The translations under genes and the position numbers were made by a program. Under the pieces are notes generated by a model. The model had not been told where the DNA came from, did not search any database, and worked only from the letters and a program-made list of their open reading frames with translations. A DNA stretch of 64,000 nt from Peterkaempfera bronchialis (GTDB lineage: Bacteria > Actinomycetota > Actinomycetes > Streptomycetales > Streptomycetaceae), in contig NZ_CP031264.1 of assembly GCF_003258605.2 (NCBI RefSeq), positions 4,092,001 to 4,156,000 on the forward strand, read 5' to 3'. This document shows, piece after piece, positions 44,007 through 52,843 of this stretch. Each line of letters starts with the position of its first letter. Positions within the stretch are counted from its first letter, which is position 1.

Positions 44007-44474
44007 GTGGCGGACGAAGTGGGCAGACAGGGTTTCGAGTACGGCGTCGACGGTCCCAAGACGATCGTGACCGGCGTGGACGGCTCGGACTCCTCCTGGC
44101 GTGCCGTCGCCTATGCCGCGGGTCTCGCCCGCCGGCAGGGAGCGCTGCTGGTCCTGGTCTATGTGCAGCCCGTGGTCACGGCGTCGGCCGCAGGCGTGGG
44201 CGGCACCCTGCTGGAGGTGGGCCAGCAGGTCGCCGAGGATCTGTTGCAGCACATCCGGCAGGCGGTGAAGCGCTTCGGCGACCACCGGAGCATCCGCTGG
44301 GAGTTCCACACCTTCCCCGGCGACCCCTACACCGGGCTGCTGACCACCGCCGACGAGCTGCGGGCGGACGCCGTGGTGGTCGGCGCCTCCGAGCAGGCCG
44401 GGCACCGCATCGTCGGCTCGGTGGCGGTGCGTCTGGTCAAGGCCGGGCGCTGGCCGGTCACCGTGGTGCCCTGA
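44007..44474 (+). CDS. Universal stress protein (UspA family)
   Basis: This 155-residue protein has one Usp fold: TIVTGVDGSDSSWRAVAYA (near 19) and the ATP-binding-like VVVGASEQAGHRIVGSVAVRLV near 122 with spacing close to the G2XG9GS motif. It probably binds nucleotides under stress. The GTG at 44007 gives the full domain. Confidence 0.9.
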   Translation: MADEVGRQGFEYGVDGPKTIVTGVDGSDSSWRAVAYAAGLARRQGALLVLVYVQPVVTASAAGVGGTLLEVGQQVAEDLLQHIRQAVKRFGDHRSIRWEFHTFPGDPYTGLLTTADELRADAVVVGASEQAGHRIVGSVAVRLVKAGRWPVTVVP

Positions 44475-44615
44475 GGTCCGCCTCGGGGCGAACCGATGTG
44501 CTACCCAGGGCCGATCGGGCGGTACGCCGGTGTCCCCCTCCGGGCCTACGGAGCGCGCCGCGACGGACGGTAGGCTCATTCCGATCACCATTGCCGCACG
44601 AGGAGCTCGCCATCC

Positions 44616-45749
44616 ATGAGCCTGCGTCTGAGCACCATCAGCCGTGAGGAGCACCTGGCCTACATCCAGAGCCTGCCCTCCGCCAGCCATATGCAGGTAC
44701 CGGCGTGGGGCGGTGTGAAGGCGGAGTGGCGCCCGGAGTCCATCGGCTGGTTCGACGAGCAGAACCGGCTGGTCGGCGTGGGGCTGGTGCTCTACCGCCA
44801 GCTGCCGAAGCTCAAGCGCTTCCTGGCCTACCTGCCCGAGGGGCCGGTGATCAACTGGTTCGACCCCGACCTGGAGCGCTGGCTTCAGCCGATGCTGGCG
44901 CACCTGAAGTCGCAGGGCGCCTTCTCGGTGAAGATGGGCCCGCCGGTCATCATCCGGCGCTGGAACGCGGACGTCATCAAGCAGGCCATCGCGGGCAAGA
45001 CCGCCAAGCGGCTGCGCGATGTGGAGGCGAGCGCCTATGAGCCGCGCGCCTTCGAGGTGGTGGACCGGCTGCGGCGGATGGGCTGGCAGCAGAACGACGA
45101 CGAGGACGGCGGCGGCTTCTCCGCCGGCCAGCCCCGCTATGTCTTCCAGGTCCCGATGGAGGGGCGCACCACGGACGACGTGCTCAAGGGCATGAACCAG
45201 CAGTGGCGCCGCAACATCAAGAAGAGCGAGAAGGCCGGCGTCCAGGTCTCCCTCGGCCGCTTCGAGGACCTGCCGATCTTCCATGAGCTCTACAAGGAGA
45301 CCGGCGAGCGCGACCACTTCATCCCGCGCCCGCTCTCCTACTTCCAGGGCATGTGGAAGGCGCTCAACGCCGAGACGCCGGACACCATGCGGCTCTACCT
45401 GGCGGCCCATGAGGGCGAGGTGCTGGCCGCCACCACCATGCTCCGTACCGGCAACCACATCTGGTACTCCTATGGCGCCTCCACCGTCCGCAAGCGGGAG
45501 GTCCAGCCGAGCAATGCGATCCAGTGGCAGATGATGCGGGACGCCCATGCCATGGGTGCGCGCGTGTACGACCTGCGGGGCATCAGCGACACGCTTGACG
45601 AGGAGAACCACCTCTTCGGTCTCATCCGCTTCAAGGTGGGCACCGGAGGTCAGGCGGCCGAGTACCTGGGTGAGTGGGACTTCCCGCTGAGCAAGGTGTT
45701 GCAGAAGGCTTTCGACATGTATATGACGAGCCGAGCAGTGGCCCGCTGA
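44616..45749 (+). CDS. femX: FemX-type lipid II glycyltransferase (FemA/FemB family)
   Basis: This 377-residue double GNAT-fold enzyme uses charged glycyl-tRNA to add the interpeptide glycine to lipid II at the cytoplasmic face. It has MQVPAWGGVKAEWRPESIGW near 25, NQQWRRNIKKSEKAGV near 194, and YGASTVRKREVQPSNAIQW near 285, characteristic of the family. Streptomycetes have a single-Gly cross-bridge on LL-diaminopimelate, and FemX is the expected enzyme. The next gene is a PLP racemase-like protein 48 bp downstream, suggesting a peptidoglycan pair. Confidence 0.9.
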   Translation: MSLRLSTISREEHLAYIQSLPSASHMQVPAWGGVKAEWRPESIGWFDEQNRLVGVGLVLYRQLPKLKRFLAYLPEGPVINWFDPDLERWLQPMLAHLKSQGAFSVKMGPPVIIRRWNADVIKQAIAGKTAKRLRDVEASAYEPRAFEVVDRLRRMGWQQNDDEDGGGFSAGQPRYVFQVPMEGRTTDDVLKGMNQQWRRNIKKSEKAGVQVSLGRFEDLPIFHELYKETGERDHFIPRPLSYFQGMWKALNAETPDTMRLYLAAHEGEVLAATTMLRTGNHIWYSYGASTVRKREVQPSNAIQWQMMRDAHAMGARVYDLRGISDTLDEENHLFGLIRFKVGTGGQAAEYLGEWDFPLSKVLQKAFDMYMTSRAVAR

Positions 45750-45797
45750 CGGCGGGCAGCCCCTCGTCCCCGCTCCACCGCAGGAAGGCACACCCGG

Positions 45798-46829
45798 ATG
45801 GCGCTCTCGCTCTACGTGGAAACCGCCCGCTGGCGCGCTCACCAGCAGTCCGTGCTGGAGGCGTTCCCCGACCTCGTGCCGGTGGCCAAGGGCAACGGCT
45901 ACGGCTTCGGCAACCGCCGGCTGGCCGAGGAGGCCACCAGGTTCGGCGCGTCCATGCTGGCCGTCGGCACCGCCTATGAGGCGGCGGAGGCGGTGGAGTT
46001 CTTCGGCGGCGACGTGCTGGTGCTCACGCCGTACCGGATCGGCGAGGACCCCGTGCCGCTGCCCGGCCGGGTGGTGCGCACGGTCGGCAGCGTCAGCGGC
46101 GTCCGGGCGCTGGTCGGGTCGCGGGTCGTGGTGGAGTGCATGACCAGCATGCGCCGCCACGGCATCAATGAGCAGGACGTGCCCAAGCTGGTCACCGCCC
46201 TGGAGGACGTGCGGCTGGAGGGCTTCGCCCTGCACCTGCCGCTCGACCGGCCCGAGGGCCACGATCCGGTACGGGAGTGCTCGGAGTGGGTCGCCCGGCT
46301 CTCCGCCGCCGGGCTGCCGATCCCGGCCGTCTACGTCAGCCATCTGTCCGCCGACGAGATCGGCCGGCTGCGCGCGCTCCACCCGGGCCTGGTCTTCCGC
46401 GCCCGCATCGGCACCCGGCTCTGGCTGGGCGACCACGGTGCGATGGACTGCCGGGGCACCGTGCTGGACGTGACCCCGGTGGCCAAGGGCGACCGGTACG
46501 GCTACCGGCAGCTGAAGGCCCCGACGGACGGGCACCTGGTGGTGGTGGCCGGCGGCACCGCCCACGGGGTCGGCCTGGAGTCGCCCAAGCACATGACCGG
46601 TGTCACCCCGCGCGCCAAGAACCTGGCCCGGGCCGGGCTGGCCACCGTCAACCGCACCCCCTCCCCGTTCATCTGGGGCGGGCGCAAGGCGGCCTTCGCC
46701 GAGCCGCCGCACATGCAGGTGAGCATTCTCTTCGTGCCCGGCGAGACCGCCCCGCCGACCGTGGGCGAGGAACTGCGGGCCATCCTGCGGCACACCACCA
46801 CCCACTTCGACCGCACGGTGGACCGCTGA
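45798..46829 (+). CDS. Alanine-racemase-like PLP enzyme
   Basis: This 343-residue protein has the fold III Lys in PVAKGNGYGFG at residues 28-38 and later motifs GFALHLPLD, VSHLSAD, and RIGTRLWLGD that suit a barrel of alanine racemase type. The C-terminal catalytic Tyr domain of Alr is not clear. It may act on another amino acid or on a cell-wall precursor, given FemX upstream. The last bases and stop are duplicated downstream. Confidence 0.8.
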   Translation: MALSLYVETARWRAHQQSVLEAFPDLVPVAKGNGYGFGNRRLAEEATRFGASMLAVGTAYEAAEAVEFFGGDVLVLTPYRIGEDPVPLPGRVVRTVGSVSGVRALVGSRVVVECMTSMRRHGINEQDVPKLVTALEDVRLEGFALHLPLDRPEGHDPVRECSEWVARLSAAGLPIPAVYVSHLSADEIGRLRALHPGLVFRARIGTRLWLGDHGAMDCRGTVLDVTPVAKGDRYGYRQLKAPTDGHLVVVAGGTAHGVGLESPKHMTGVTPRAKNLARAGLATVNRTPSPFIWGGRKAAFAEPPHMQVSILFVPGETAPPTVGEELRAILRHTTTHFDRTVDR

Positions 46830-46850
46830 CCCCCGGTGGACCGCTGACCC
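46816..46850. repeat. 17-bp duplication spanning the stop of the racemase-like gene
   Basis: cggtggaccgctgaccc at 46816-46832 and 46834-46850, including the TGA. Confidence 0.85.
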
Positions 46851-46955
46851 ACGGTGGTCCACTCCGGCGGTGGGGAACCGGGAGGCGCTCGCCGGAGTTG
46901 CGCATAGACCGGCCCGCGCGCCCCGCCGACGGGCCCAGACCCCGCAGGGGGAGCC

Positions 46956-47609
46956 GTGCTGCTTGCCGAGGCTCGCGCCGAGATCGTCCGTCATGCCCGG
47001 CGGCTGCGCCCGGACGGGCTGGTCGTGGGCACTGCGGGCAACCTCTCGGTCCGGGTCGGTGAGCTGCTGGCGGTCACCCCCAGCGGTGTGGACTACGACG
47101 AACTGACGCCGGAGCTGATCGGCGTGCACCGGATGGACGGCACCGCCGTCGAGGCCGAACTGCCGCCCAGCAGCGAGCTGCCCTTCCATCTGGCCGCCTA
47201 CCGGGCCGAGGGCGCCGCCGCGGTGGTGCACACCCACTCGGTGGCCGCCACCGCCGTCGCCTGCCTGGACGGGCTGTCGCAACTGCCGCCGGTCCACTAC
47301 TACACGGCGATGTTCGGTGGCCCGCTGCGGATCGCGCCGTACGAGACCTACGGCAGTGCGGAACTGGCAGCCGGAGTCGAGGCGGCGCTGGCCGGTGGCC
47401 GCCGGGGCTGCCTGCTGGCCAACCACGGCGCGGTGACGGTGGCCGGCAGCCTCGCGGCGGCCTATGGGCTGGCGCAGCAGCTGGAGTGGATGTGCGATGT
47501 CTATCTGCGCACCCGGGCGGCCGGCCTGCCCAGGGCGCTGGACGCGGTCCAGTTGGAGCAGGCGACCGCCAAGCTGGCCGGGTACGGCCGTTCCCAGCCG
47601 GGGAGTTGA
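46956..47609 (+). CDS. Class II aldolase/adducin family protein
   Basis: This 217-residue protein has the zinc aldolase fold: GLVVGTAGNLSVRVGE near residue 21, the Glu of SSELPFHLAAY, the zinc His pair in AVVHTHSVAATAV near 92, and LLANHGAVTVAGSL with the third His near 152. Members include L-fuculose-phosphate aldolase and methylthioribulose-phosphate dehydratase. The GTG at 46956 has GGGGGAG upstream. The MTA phosphorylase 2.2 kb away could hint at a link to MTA salvage, but I cannot choose. Confidence 0.87.
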   Translation: MLLAEARAEIVRHARRLRPDGLVVGTAGNLSVRVGELLAVTPSGVDYDELTPELIGVHRMDGTAVEAELPPSSELPFHLAAYRAEGAAAVVHTHSVAATAVACLDGLSQLPPVHYYTAMFGGPLRIAPYETYGSAELAAGVEAALAGGRRGCLLANHGAVTVAGSLAAAYGLAQQLEWMCDVYLRTRAAGLPRALDAVQLEQATAKLAGYGRSQPGS

Positions 47610-47641
47610 AGGCCCGGGAGCTGAAGACCCGGGAGTTGACG
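47601..47641. repeat. 15-bp tandem repeat at the aldolase stop codon
   Basis: Units gggagttgaaggccc, gggagctgaagaccc and gggagttgacg, the first holding the TGA. Confidence 0.8.
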
Positions 47642-47906
47642 CGTGCCCGGAACGTGACGTGTGCAAGCAGGGGCGCGGGTAGGCGAACCATGCGGGGCAG
47701 AACGGGCGTACACCCTGTGCATGTCCGAACACGGCCTGTTCACCTGCGAAGTGAAATCGAGCAGGATACTGCATCTCCCCAAGAAAGTGATCGCCTTGGG
47801 AATGATGTCCGGATTCTGCCCGTTGAATCGTTACGTGAGTGCGGGACCGGGTCGGGCTCGCACCGGAACGTGAAGGCAAGCAGGCACCAGAAGCAAGGGA
47901 GCACGC
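47610..47906 (+). promoter_or_regulatory. Leader and promoter region of hrdD
   Basis: 297 bp with an AT-richer core (47735-47835) likely containing the promoter. A GCAAGGGAG ribosome site lies at about 47892-47901. I cannot fix the sigma type. Confidence 0.4.
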
Positions 47907-48878
47907 ATGGCCACCCGTGCCGTCGTTCGCGACAAGGCCGACCGGGCGCGCAACGCCCGCCCGGCCAACAGTGAGGCCGACCGCGACCTCGTCGGCATGT
48001 ACCTCGACGAGATCGCCCGAACGCCGCTGCTCGATGCCGCCCAGGAGGTCGAGCTGTCCCTGCGCATCGAGGCGGGCGTGTACGCCGAGCACCTGCTCGA
48101 CGAGGGAGCCCTGCCCGAGGGGACCACGGAGGAGGAGGTGCGGGCGATAGCCGAGGACGGCAACCGCGCCAAGGACGTCTTCATCCGCTCCAACCTGCGA
48201 CTGGTCGTCGCGGTGGCCCGGCGCTACCCGCGCAGCGGCCTGCCGCTGCTGGACCTCATCCAGGAAGGCAACGCCGGCCTGGTCAGGGCGGTCGAGAAGT
48301 TCGACTACGCCAAGGGCTACAAGTTCTCCACCTACGCGACCTGGTGGATCCGCCAGGCCATCACCCGTTCCATCGCCGACCAGTCCCGCACCATCCGGCT
48401 GCCCGTCCACCTGGTGGAGGAGCTGGGCCGGATCCGGCGGGTCCAGCGGGAGAAGTCCAAGGAGCTGGGCCGTGAGGCCGAGCCCGCCGAGGTGGCGGCC
48501 GAGCTGGGCTCCACCGAGGAGCGCGTCAAGGACGTGCTGGACTGGGCCCGCGACCCGGTCTCCCTCAATATGTCGGTCGACGACGAGGGCGAGACCCAGT
48601 TCGGCGACCTGGTCGAGGACACCGCGGCCGTTTCCCCGGAGGACGCCGTCATGGTGATGCTGCGCCGTGAGGAGCTGGACGACCTCATCGGCCGCCTCGA
48701 CGACCGCACCGCATCCATCATCCGCTCCCGCTACGGCATGGAGGACGGCCGTGAACGCACTCTCACCGAGGTGGGCAAGCAGCATGGGCTCACCCGCGAG
48801 CGCATTCGGCAGATCGAGAAGCACGCCCTCGCGGAGCTCAAGCGGATGGCCCACCACTCGGGATTCGAGGCAGCCTGA
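47907..48878 (+). CDS. hrdD: RNA polymerase principal-like sigma factor, group 2 (HrdD type)
   Basis: This 323-residue sigma70 protein has region 1.2 YLDEIARTPLLDAAQEVELS, region 2 NLRLVVAVARRYPRSGLPLLD and KFSTYATWWIRQAITRSIADQ, region 3 RKLGREAEP-type linker and region 4 with RERIRQIEKHALAELKRM. It lacks the long region 1.1 of HrdB. Comparison from memory with HrdD of S. coelicolor, which also begins MATRAV, is close over regions 1.2 and 2. Group 2 factors are not essential and respond to stress. The 297-bp region upstream should hold its promoter. Confidence 0.88.
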   Translation: MATRAVVRDKADRARNARPANSEADRDLVGMYLDEIARTPLLDAAQEVELSLRIEAGVYAEHLLDEGALPEGTTEEEVRAIAEDGNRAKDVFIRSNLRLVVAVARRYPRSGLPLLDLIQEGNAGLVRAVEKFDYAKGYKFSTYATWWIRQAITRSIADQSRTIRLPVHLVEELGRIRRVQREKSKELGREAEPAEVAAELGSTEERVKDVLDWARDPVSLNMSVDDEGETQFGDLVEDTAAVSPEDAVMVMLRREELDDLIGRLDDRTASIIRSRYGMEDGRERTLTEVGKQHGLTRERIRQIEKHALAELKRMAHHSGFEAA

Positions 48879-49064
48879 CCGTCCCTCTGTGAGCCCCGGT
48901 GCGCGCCCCGTGCATCGGGGCTCCGCGCTGCCCGGGGAGCGGGAGAGCCTACGCTGGAGGCCGGGGGTCACCCGGGGCGCGGGCACGGCAGGCCCAGCAG
49001 GCCGAGCAGACCACGTAGGCCGACCGGGACGGGCATGACGAGCAGGACGGACAGGGCGAGGACG

Positions 49065-49262
49065 ATGAGCGGCGACCAGGGCGAGGAGCAGAGGCGGCAG
49101 CAGGCGCGGCGGACGCCCCCGGCAGGGCTGGTCTTCGACGACCCGCTGGACCGCCAGACCAGCGACGACACCGACACCGGCTGGGGCGAGGCCCCGGCGG
49201 GCTCCTCCGGCGGACGCGACCTGGACTGGTACCTCAGCCAGAAGCCCCCGCACCACGGCTGA
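49065..49262 (+). CDS. Small conserved actinobacterial protein
   Basis: This 65-residue acidic protein ends GGRDLDWYLSQKPPHHG. Proteins with this ending are common in streptomycetes and I know no function for them. ATG 49065 follows GGGCGAGGACG; ATG 49035 would add ten residues. Confidence 0.65.
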   Translation: MSGDQGEEQRRQQARRTPPAGLVFDDPLDRQTSDDTDTGWGEAPAGSSGGRDLDWYLSQKPPHHG

Positions 49263-49276
49263 CCGCAGCCCCCGGC

Positions 49277-49630
49277 TCACCGGACCACCACCCGGCCGTC
49301 GTGCCCCACGCCACCGTCCCCGGAGGGCGCGCAGTGCGGCACCGCCCCGGCCGGTGGCACCCGGCCCGGCGGCGCGGCAGGTGGTTCGCGCAGCGGCCCG
49401 AAGGCCAGCGCGGTGGCAGCGGCCAGCACCCCGGCGGCCAGCGGCCCCGGCCCGCACCGCACGGCCTGCCGCAGCCGGTGGCGGTTGCCACAGCCTGCTC
49501 TGACCGGCGGGAAGGGCGGCACGGACCGCCGGGGCGGCACCTCGGACGGAGGGCCGGGCACGCCGCTGCGGTTGCCCGCGTGGCGCGGGCGGACGGGGAA
49601 GGGATCGAAGACCGTGGACACGGCTGGCAC
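49277..49630 (-). CDS. Hypothetical membrane protein, possibly a truncated SAF/CpaB-like protein
   Basis: This 117-residue protein has one probable membrane segment (residues 64-82, PLAAGVLAAATALAFGPL) after an Arg-rich cytoplasmic part. In many streptomycetes a SAF-domain protein sits between FmdB and related genes with this layout, but here the protein ends before any SAF domain. It may be a shortened relative. Coding support is moderate because composition is Pro/Gly/Arg-rich. Confidence 0.4.
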   Translation of the reverse strand: MPAVSTVFDPFPVRPRHAGNRSGVPGPPSEVPPRRSVPPFPPVRAGCGNRHRLRQAVRCGPGPLAAGVLAAATALAFGPLREPPAAPPGRVPPAGAVPHCAPSGDGGVGHDGRVVVR

Positions 49631-49710
49631 ACCACCTGGGTCGGATTCCGGAAGCGGTCCCGACCAGAGTGGGCGCGACGCCGCGCCCCCGGTAGGCCCG
49701 CCCCGAATCC

Positions 49711-49736
49711 TGTGGACAACCCGGGGCTGTGGATAA
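49711..49736. promoter_or_regulatory. Two perfect DnaA-box-like nonamers
   Basis: TGTGGACAA (49711-49719, reverse of TTGTCCACA) and TGTGGATAA (49728-49736, reverse of TTATCCACA), 17 bp apart start to start, in the gap between the small membrane-protein gene and mtnP. Confidence 0.5.
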
Positions 49737-49786
49737 CTTCCTTCACCCGCAGGGGTGGCTTTTCCGCCTTCAGCTTGACACCGCAG

Positions 49787-49851
49787 CGGCCGAGGTCAGC
49801 GGCCGAGGTCAGCGGCCGAGGTCAGCGCCTGAGGTCAGCGCCTGAGGTCAG
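49787..49851. repeat. 13-bp tandem repeat across the mtnP stop codon
   Basis: Five units: cggccgaggtcag three times, cgcctgaggtcag twice. The mtnP TGA is in the last unit. Confidence 0.9.
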
Positions 49852-50717
49852 AGGTCGAGCCCGGTCTCCAGACCGTCCAGCGCATGCGAGCAGATGCAGT
49901 CCCGAGCGGCCGGCAGGCCCTTCACCACGTCGAAGAGCACCGTGCGCAGCCGGCCCACATTCTGCGCGAAGACCGCCAGCACCTCCTCATGGGTGACGCC
50001 CTCGCCGGTCTCCACGCCCGCGTCCAGGTCGGTGACCAGGTTGATCGAGGTGTAGCAGAGGCCCAGTTCGCGGGCGAGCACCGCCTCCGGGTGCCCGGTC
50101 ATACCGACCACCGACCAGCCCTGCGCCGAGTACCAGCGGGACTCGGCGCGGGTGGAGAAGCGCGGCCCCTCGATCACGACCAGGGTGCCGCCGTCCACCG
50201 GCTCCCAGCCCGAGGCGCGGGCCCCGGCCAGCGCCGCCTGCCGCCCGACGGGGCAGTACGGGTCGGCGAAGGAGACATGCACCACCTCGGGGATGCGCCC
50301 GTCCTCCCGGGGCACGCCGTCGTAGAAGGTCTGCACCCGGCCCGAGGTGCGGTCCACCAGCTGGTCCGGGACCACCAGGGTGCCCGGGCCGTACTCCGGG
50401 CGCAGGCCGCCCACCGCGCACGGCCCCAGGATCTGCTGCGCGCCGAGCGAGCGGAGCGCCCACAGGTTGGCCCGGTAGTTGATGCGGTGCGGCGGCAGGT
50501 GGTGGCCGCGCCCGTGGCGGGGCAGGAAGGCCACCCGCCGCCCGTCCAGGTCGCCGATGAAGAGCGAGTCGCTGGGCGCCCCGTAGGGGGTGTCGACGGT
50601 CACCTCGGTGACGTCGTCCAGGAAGGCGTAGAAGCCGGAGCCGCCGAGAATGCCGATCTCGACCGGGGCGGTCTCGACGGGGGTGAGGTCCGCTGGGTTG
50701 CTGCTGGTGTCCGCCAT
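49848..50717 (-). CDS. mtnP: S-methyl-5'-thioadenosine phosphorylase
   Basis: This 289-residue purine nucleoside phosphorylase-fold enzyme splits methylthioadenosine into adenine and methylthioribose 1-phosphate. It has EIGILGGSGFY near 20, FLPRHGRGHHLPPHRINYRAN near 64, CAVGGLRPEYGPGTLVVPDQ near 100 and VIEGPRFSTRAES near 182 with VGMTGHPEAVLAREL. All fit MTAP. It clears MTA from polyamine and SAM-radical chemistry. The stop lies inside a 13-bp tandem repeat. Confidence 0.94.
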   Translation of the reverse strand: MADTSSNPADLTPVETAPVEIGILGGSGFYAFLDDVTEVTVDTPYGAPSDSLFIGDLDGRRVAFLPRHGRGHHLPPHRINYRANLWALRSLGAQQILGPCAVGGLRPEYGPGTLVVPDQLVDRTSGRVQTFYDGVPREDGRIPEVVHVSFADPYCPVGRQAALAGARASGWEPVDGGTLVVIEGPRFSTRAESRWYSAQGWSVVGMTGHPEAVLARELGLCYTSINLVTDLDAGVETGEGVTHEEVLAVFAQNVGRLRTVLFDVVKGLPAARDCICSHALDGLETGLDL

Positions 50718-50798
50718 GGGAGGCAGCCTATCCGGGCGCGCTGAAGGCCCCGTACAGCCCTGCTGGGGCGTGGTACGGGGCCTCTGCGGGTGCGCAGG

Positions 50799-51164
50799 TC
50801 AGGCGGCGGAGCTGCCGCCCGAGGAGGAGGACGAGCCCGACGAGGTGCCGCCGGACGAGCTGCCGCTGGAAGCGGGCTTCGACGCCGAGTCGCCGCCCGA
50901 GGACGAGCCCGAGCCAGCCGAGCCCGAGCCGGACGAACCCGAAGACGACGAGGCCCCGGCCGGCGCGCTCACGGAACTGCTCGAAGACGACCGGCTGTCG
51001 GTGCGGTAGAAGCCGGAGCCCTTGAAGACCACACCCACGGCCGAGAAGACCTTGCGAAGGCGGCCCTTGCACTCGGGGCAGTCGGTCAGCGCGTCGTCGG
51101 TGAACTTCTGCACCGCCTCCAGGCCGCTGCCGCACTCGGTGCACTGGTACTGGTACGTCGGCAC
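50799..51164 (-). CDS. FmdB-family zinc ribbon protein
   Basis: This 121-residue protein has the FmdB domain with two zinc pairs: YQYQCTECGSGLEAVQKF and DCPECKGRLRKVFS (residues 3-45). A Ser/Gly-rich tail of about 60 residues follows. The family is common; its role is not clear, though it was first linked to formamidase expression. It is 82 bp from mtnP. Confidence 0.88.
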   Translation of the reverse strand: MPTYQYQCTECGSGLEAVQKFTDDALTDCPECKGRLRKVFSAVGVVFKGSGFYRTDSRSSSSSSVSAPAGASSSSGSSGSGSAGSGSSSGGDSASKPASSGSSSGGTSSGSSSSSGGSSAA

Positions 51165-51231
51165 TTGCTTCCTCCTGGCACTCTTACCTGGTGAGTGCTA
51201 ACGACCCTCAATGATGCGGCATTCCCGGCGA

Positions 51232-52521
51232 TCAGTCCAGCGCGGCGGATGTGAGGTGCGTCGTGCCGCTGCCCGGAGCCTCCGCGCCACGGGCCACCGT
51301 ACGGCCTCCGTCCCCGGTCGGCACCAGCAGTCCGCGCAGCCCCAGCAGCACCGCGAGCGCCGTGCCGGTACCCGCCACCGGGACCAGGAACCCGGCCCAG
51401 GCGCCGGTGGAGTCGGCGAGTTCCCCCGCTGCCGTGGAGCCGATGGCCAGGCCCAGCCCGATGGCGCCGGTCAGCCAGGTGAACGCCTCTGTCTTGGCGC
51501 CCGCCGGGACCAGCGACTCCACCAGCGTGTAGCCGGTGATCAGGGTCGGCGCGATGGCCAGTCCGCAGACCAGGCCGCCGATCGACAGCGCGGCCAGGTT
51601 GGGCAGCGCCCACAGGGTGCAGCAGCCCAGCATCAGCAGCAGGTAGCAGACCAGCATCCGCTGCTGCGGCGAGCGCTTCCAGGACACCATCCCGTACAGC
51701 GCCCCGGCCAGCATGCTGCCGCCCGCGAAGATCCCGTACACGGTGCCGCTCATCCCGGGCCGCCCGGCCTGTTCGGCGAAGGCGGTCACCGAGACCTGCA
51801 CGGCGCCGAAGACCGAGCCGAGGCCGAGGAAGGCGAAGGCCAGCAGCCGCACGCCAGGCACCGCCAGCGCCGAGGCGCGGCGTTCGCCCGCCGCCGGGCG
51901 CGGATGCCGGGCCGGGGCGGTGCGGCGCTGCGCGGCGAAGGCCAGGCCGCCGGAGACGGTGAGCACCGCTTCGGCGATCAGCCCGGCGGGCGGGGCGACG
52001 GTGGTGCAGAGCGCGGTGGCGATCACCGGACCGATGACGAAGGTGAATTCATCCGTCACCGACTCAAAGGCGAAGGCGGTGGTCAGCAGCGGGCTGCCGT
52101 CCAGTTTGGCCACCCACCGGGCCCGCACCATGGCCCCGATCTGCGGCACCGAGGCCCCCGCCGGGGCGGCGGCGGCGAAGAGCGCCCAGACCGGCGCATG
52201 CCCCAGCGCCAGCGCGATCAGCGCGGCGACGGAGGCGGCGTGCAGCAGCACGCCGGGCACCAGCACCGGGGCCTGCCCATACCGGTCGGCCAGCCGGCCC
52301 GTCTGCGGCCCCACCAGGGCCTGGGCGACGGCGGCCACCGCGGCGACGGTGCCCGCCGTGCCGTAGGAGCCGTGGGTGTGGCGTACCAGCAGCACGATGC
52401 CCAGGCTGAGCATCGCGTACGGGAGTCGGGCGGCGAATCCGGGGACGAGGAACGTCCAGGTGCCGGGGGTGCGCAGCAGCGGGCGGTAGCCCGAGCCTTC
52501 GACCGTTCGGCGGACCGTCAC
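51232..52521 (-). CDS. MFS transporter
   Basis: This 429-residue protein has 12 hydrophobic segments. The motif A-like GRLADRYGQAPVLVPGV (near 75) and second-half start ALAVPGVRLLAFAFLGLG (near 219) are as expected for the major facilitator superfamily; the substrate cannot be read. The GTG at 52521 follows AGGAAGG. Confidence 0.87.
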   Translation of the reverse strand: MTVRRTVEGSGYRPLLRTPGTWTFLVPGFAARLPYAMLSLGIVLLVRHTHGSYGTAGTVAAVAAVAQALVGPQTGRLADRYGQAPVLVPGVLLHAASVAALIALALGHAPVWALFAAAAPAGASVPQIGAMVRARWVAKLDGSPLLTTAFAFESVTDEFTFVIGPVIATALCTTVAPPAGLIAEAVLTVSGGLAFAAQRRTAPARHPRPAAGERRASALAVPGVRLLAFAFLGLGSVFGAVQVSVTAFAEQAGRPGMSGTVYGIFAGGSMLAGALYGMVSWKRSPQQRMLVCYLLLMLGCCTLWALPNLAALSIGGLVCGLAIAPTLITGYTLVESLVPAGAKTEAFTWLTGAIGLGLAIGSTAAGELADSTGAWAGFLVPVAGTGTALAVLLGLRGLLVPTGDGGRTVARGAEAPGSGTTHLTSAALD

Positions 52522-52843
52522 GGTCGATCCTTCCTGCTGCCTGGTAGCACGCCTGGGCGCAGCAGAATGCCCCGGGCGCACCGAGAGCCGTCCTCAGGTG
52601 CGTCGACCGGGGTAGATACCAGGTCCGTCCACCGGCCGGAAGGGAGGGAGCCGGGGCTCGGACCACGGCCGCCGAGCGGTCGCGCCGGCTCTGCATCAGG
52701 CAGATGTTGCAGAGTCCAGTCGTGGTCGTACGTGTGGACATTGTAACGAAGGCGGCAGACACCCGGGCCGACACCCGGGCAGACCCCCGGGCCGACACCC
52801 GGCCGCCCGCTGCCGCCCGCTTCCGGAGGGCCGGACCCGCCGT
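52522..52843. other. 322-bp gap with a 12-bp tandem repeat
   Basis: No gene is supported. Four 12-bp units of (c/t)(a/c)gacacccggg type occur at 52756-52802. The left half should hold the promoter of the MFS gene. An AT-richer patch at 52700-52750 could be part of it or of the terminator of the deaminase gene. Confidence 0.5.

Noticed and set aside
43239-49457. Open frame of about 2070 codons on the minus strand
   Set aside because: It runs antisense to the TetR, Usp, FemX, racemase-like, aldolase and sigma genes, all of which have clear families. Long antisense frames are usual at this G+C content.
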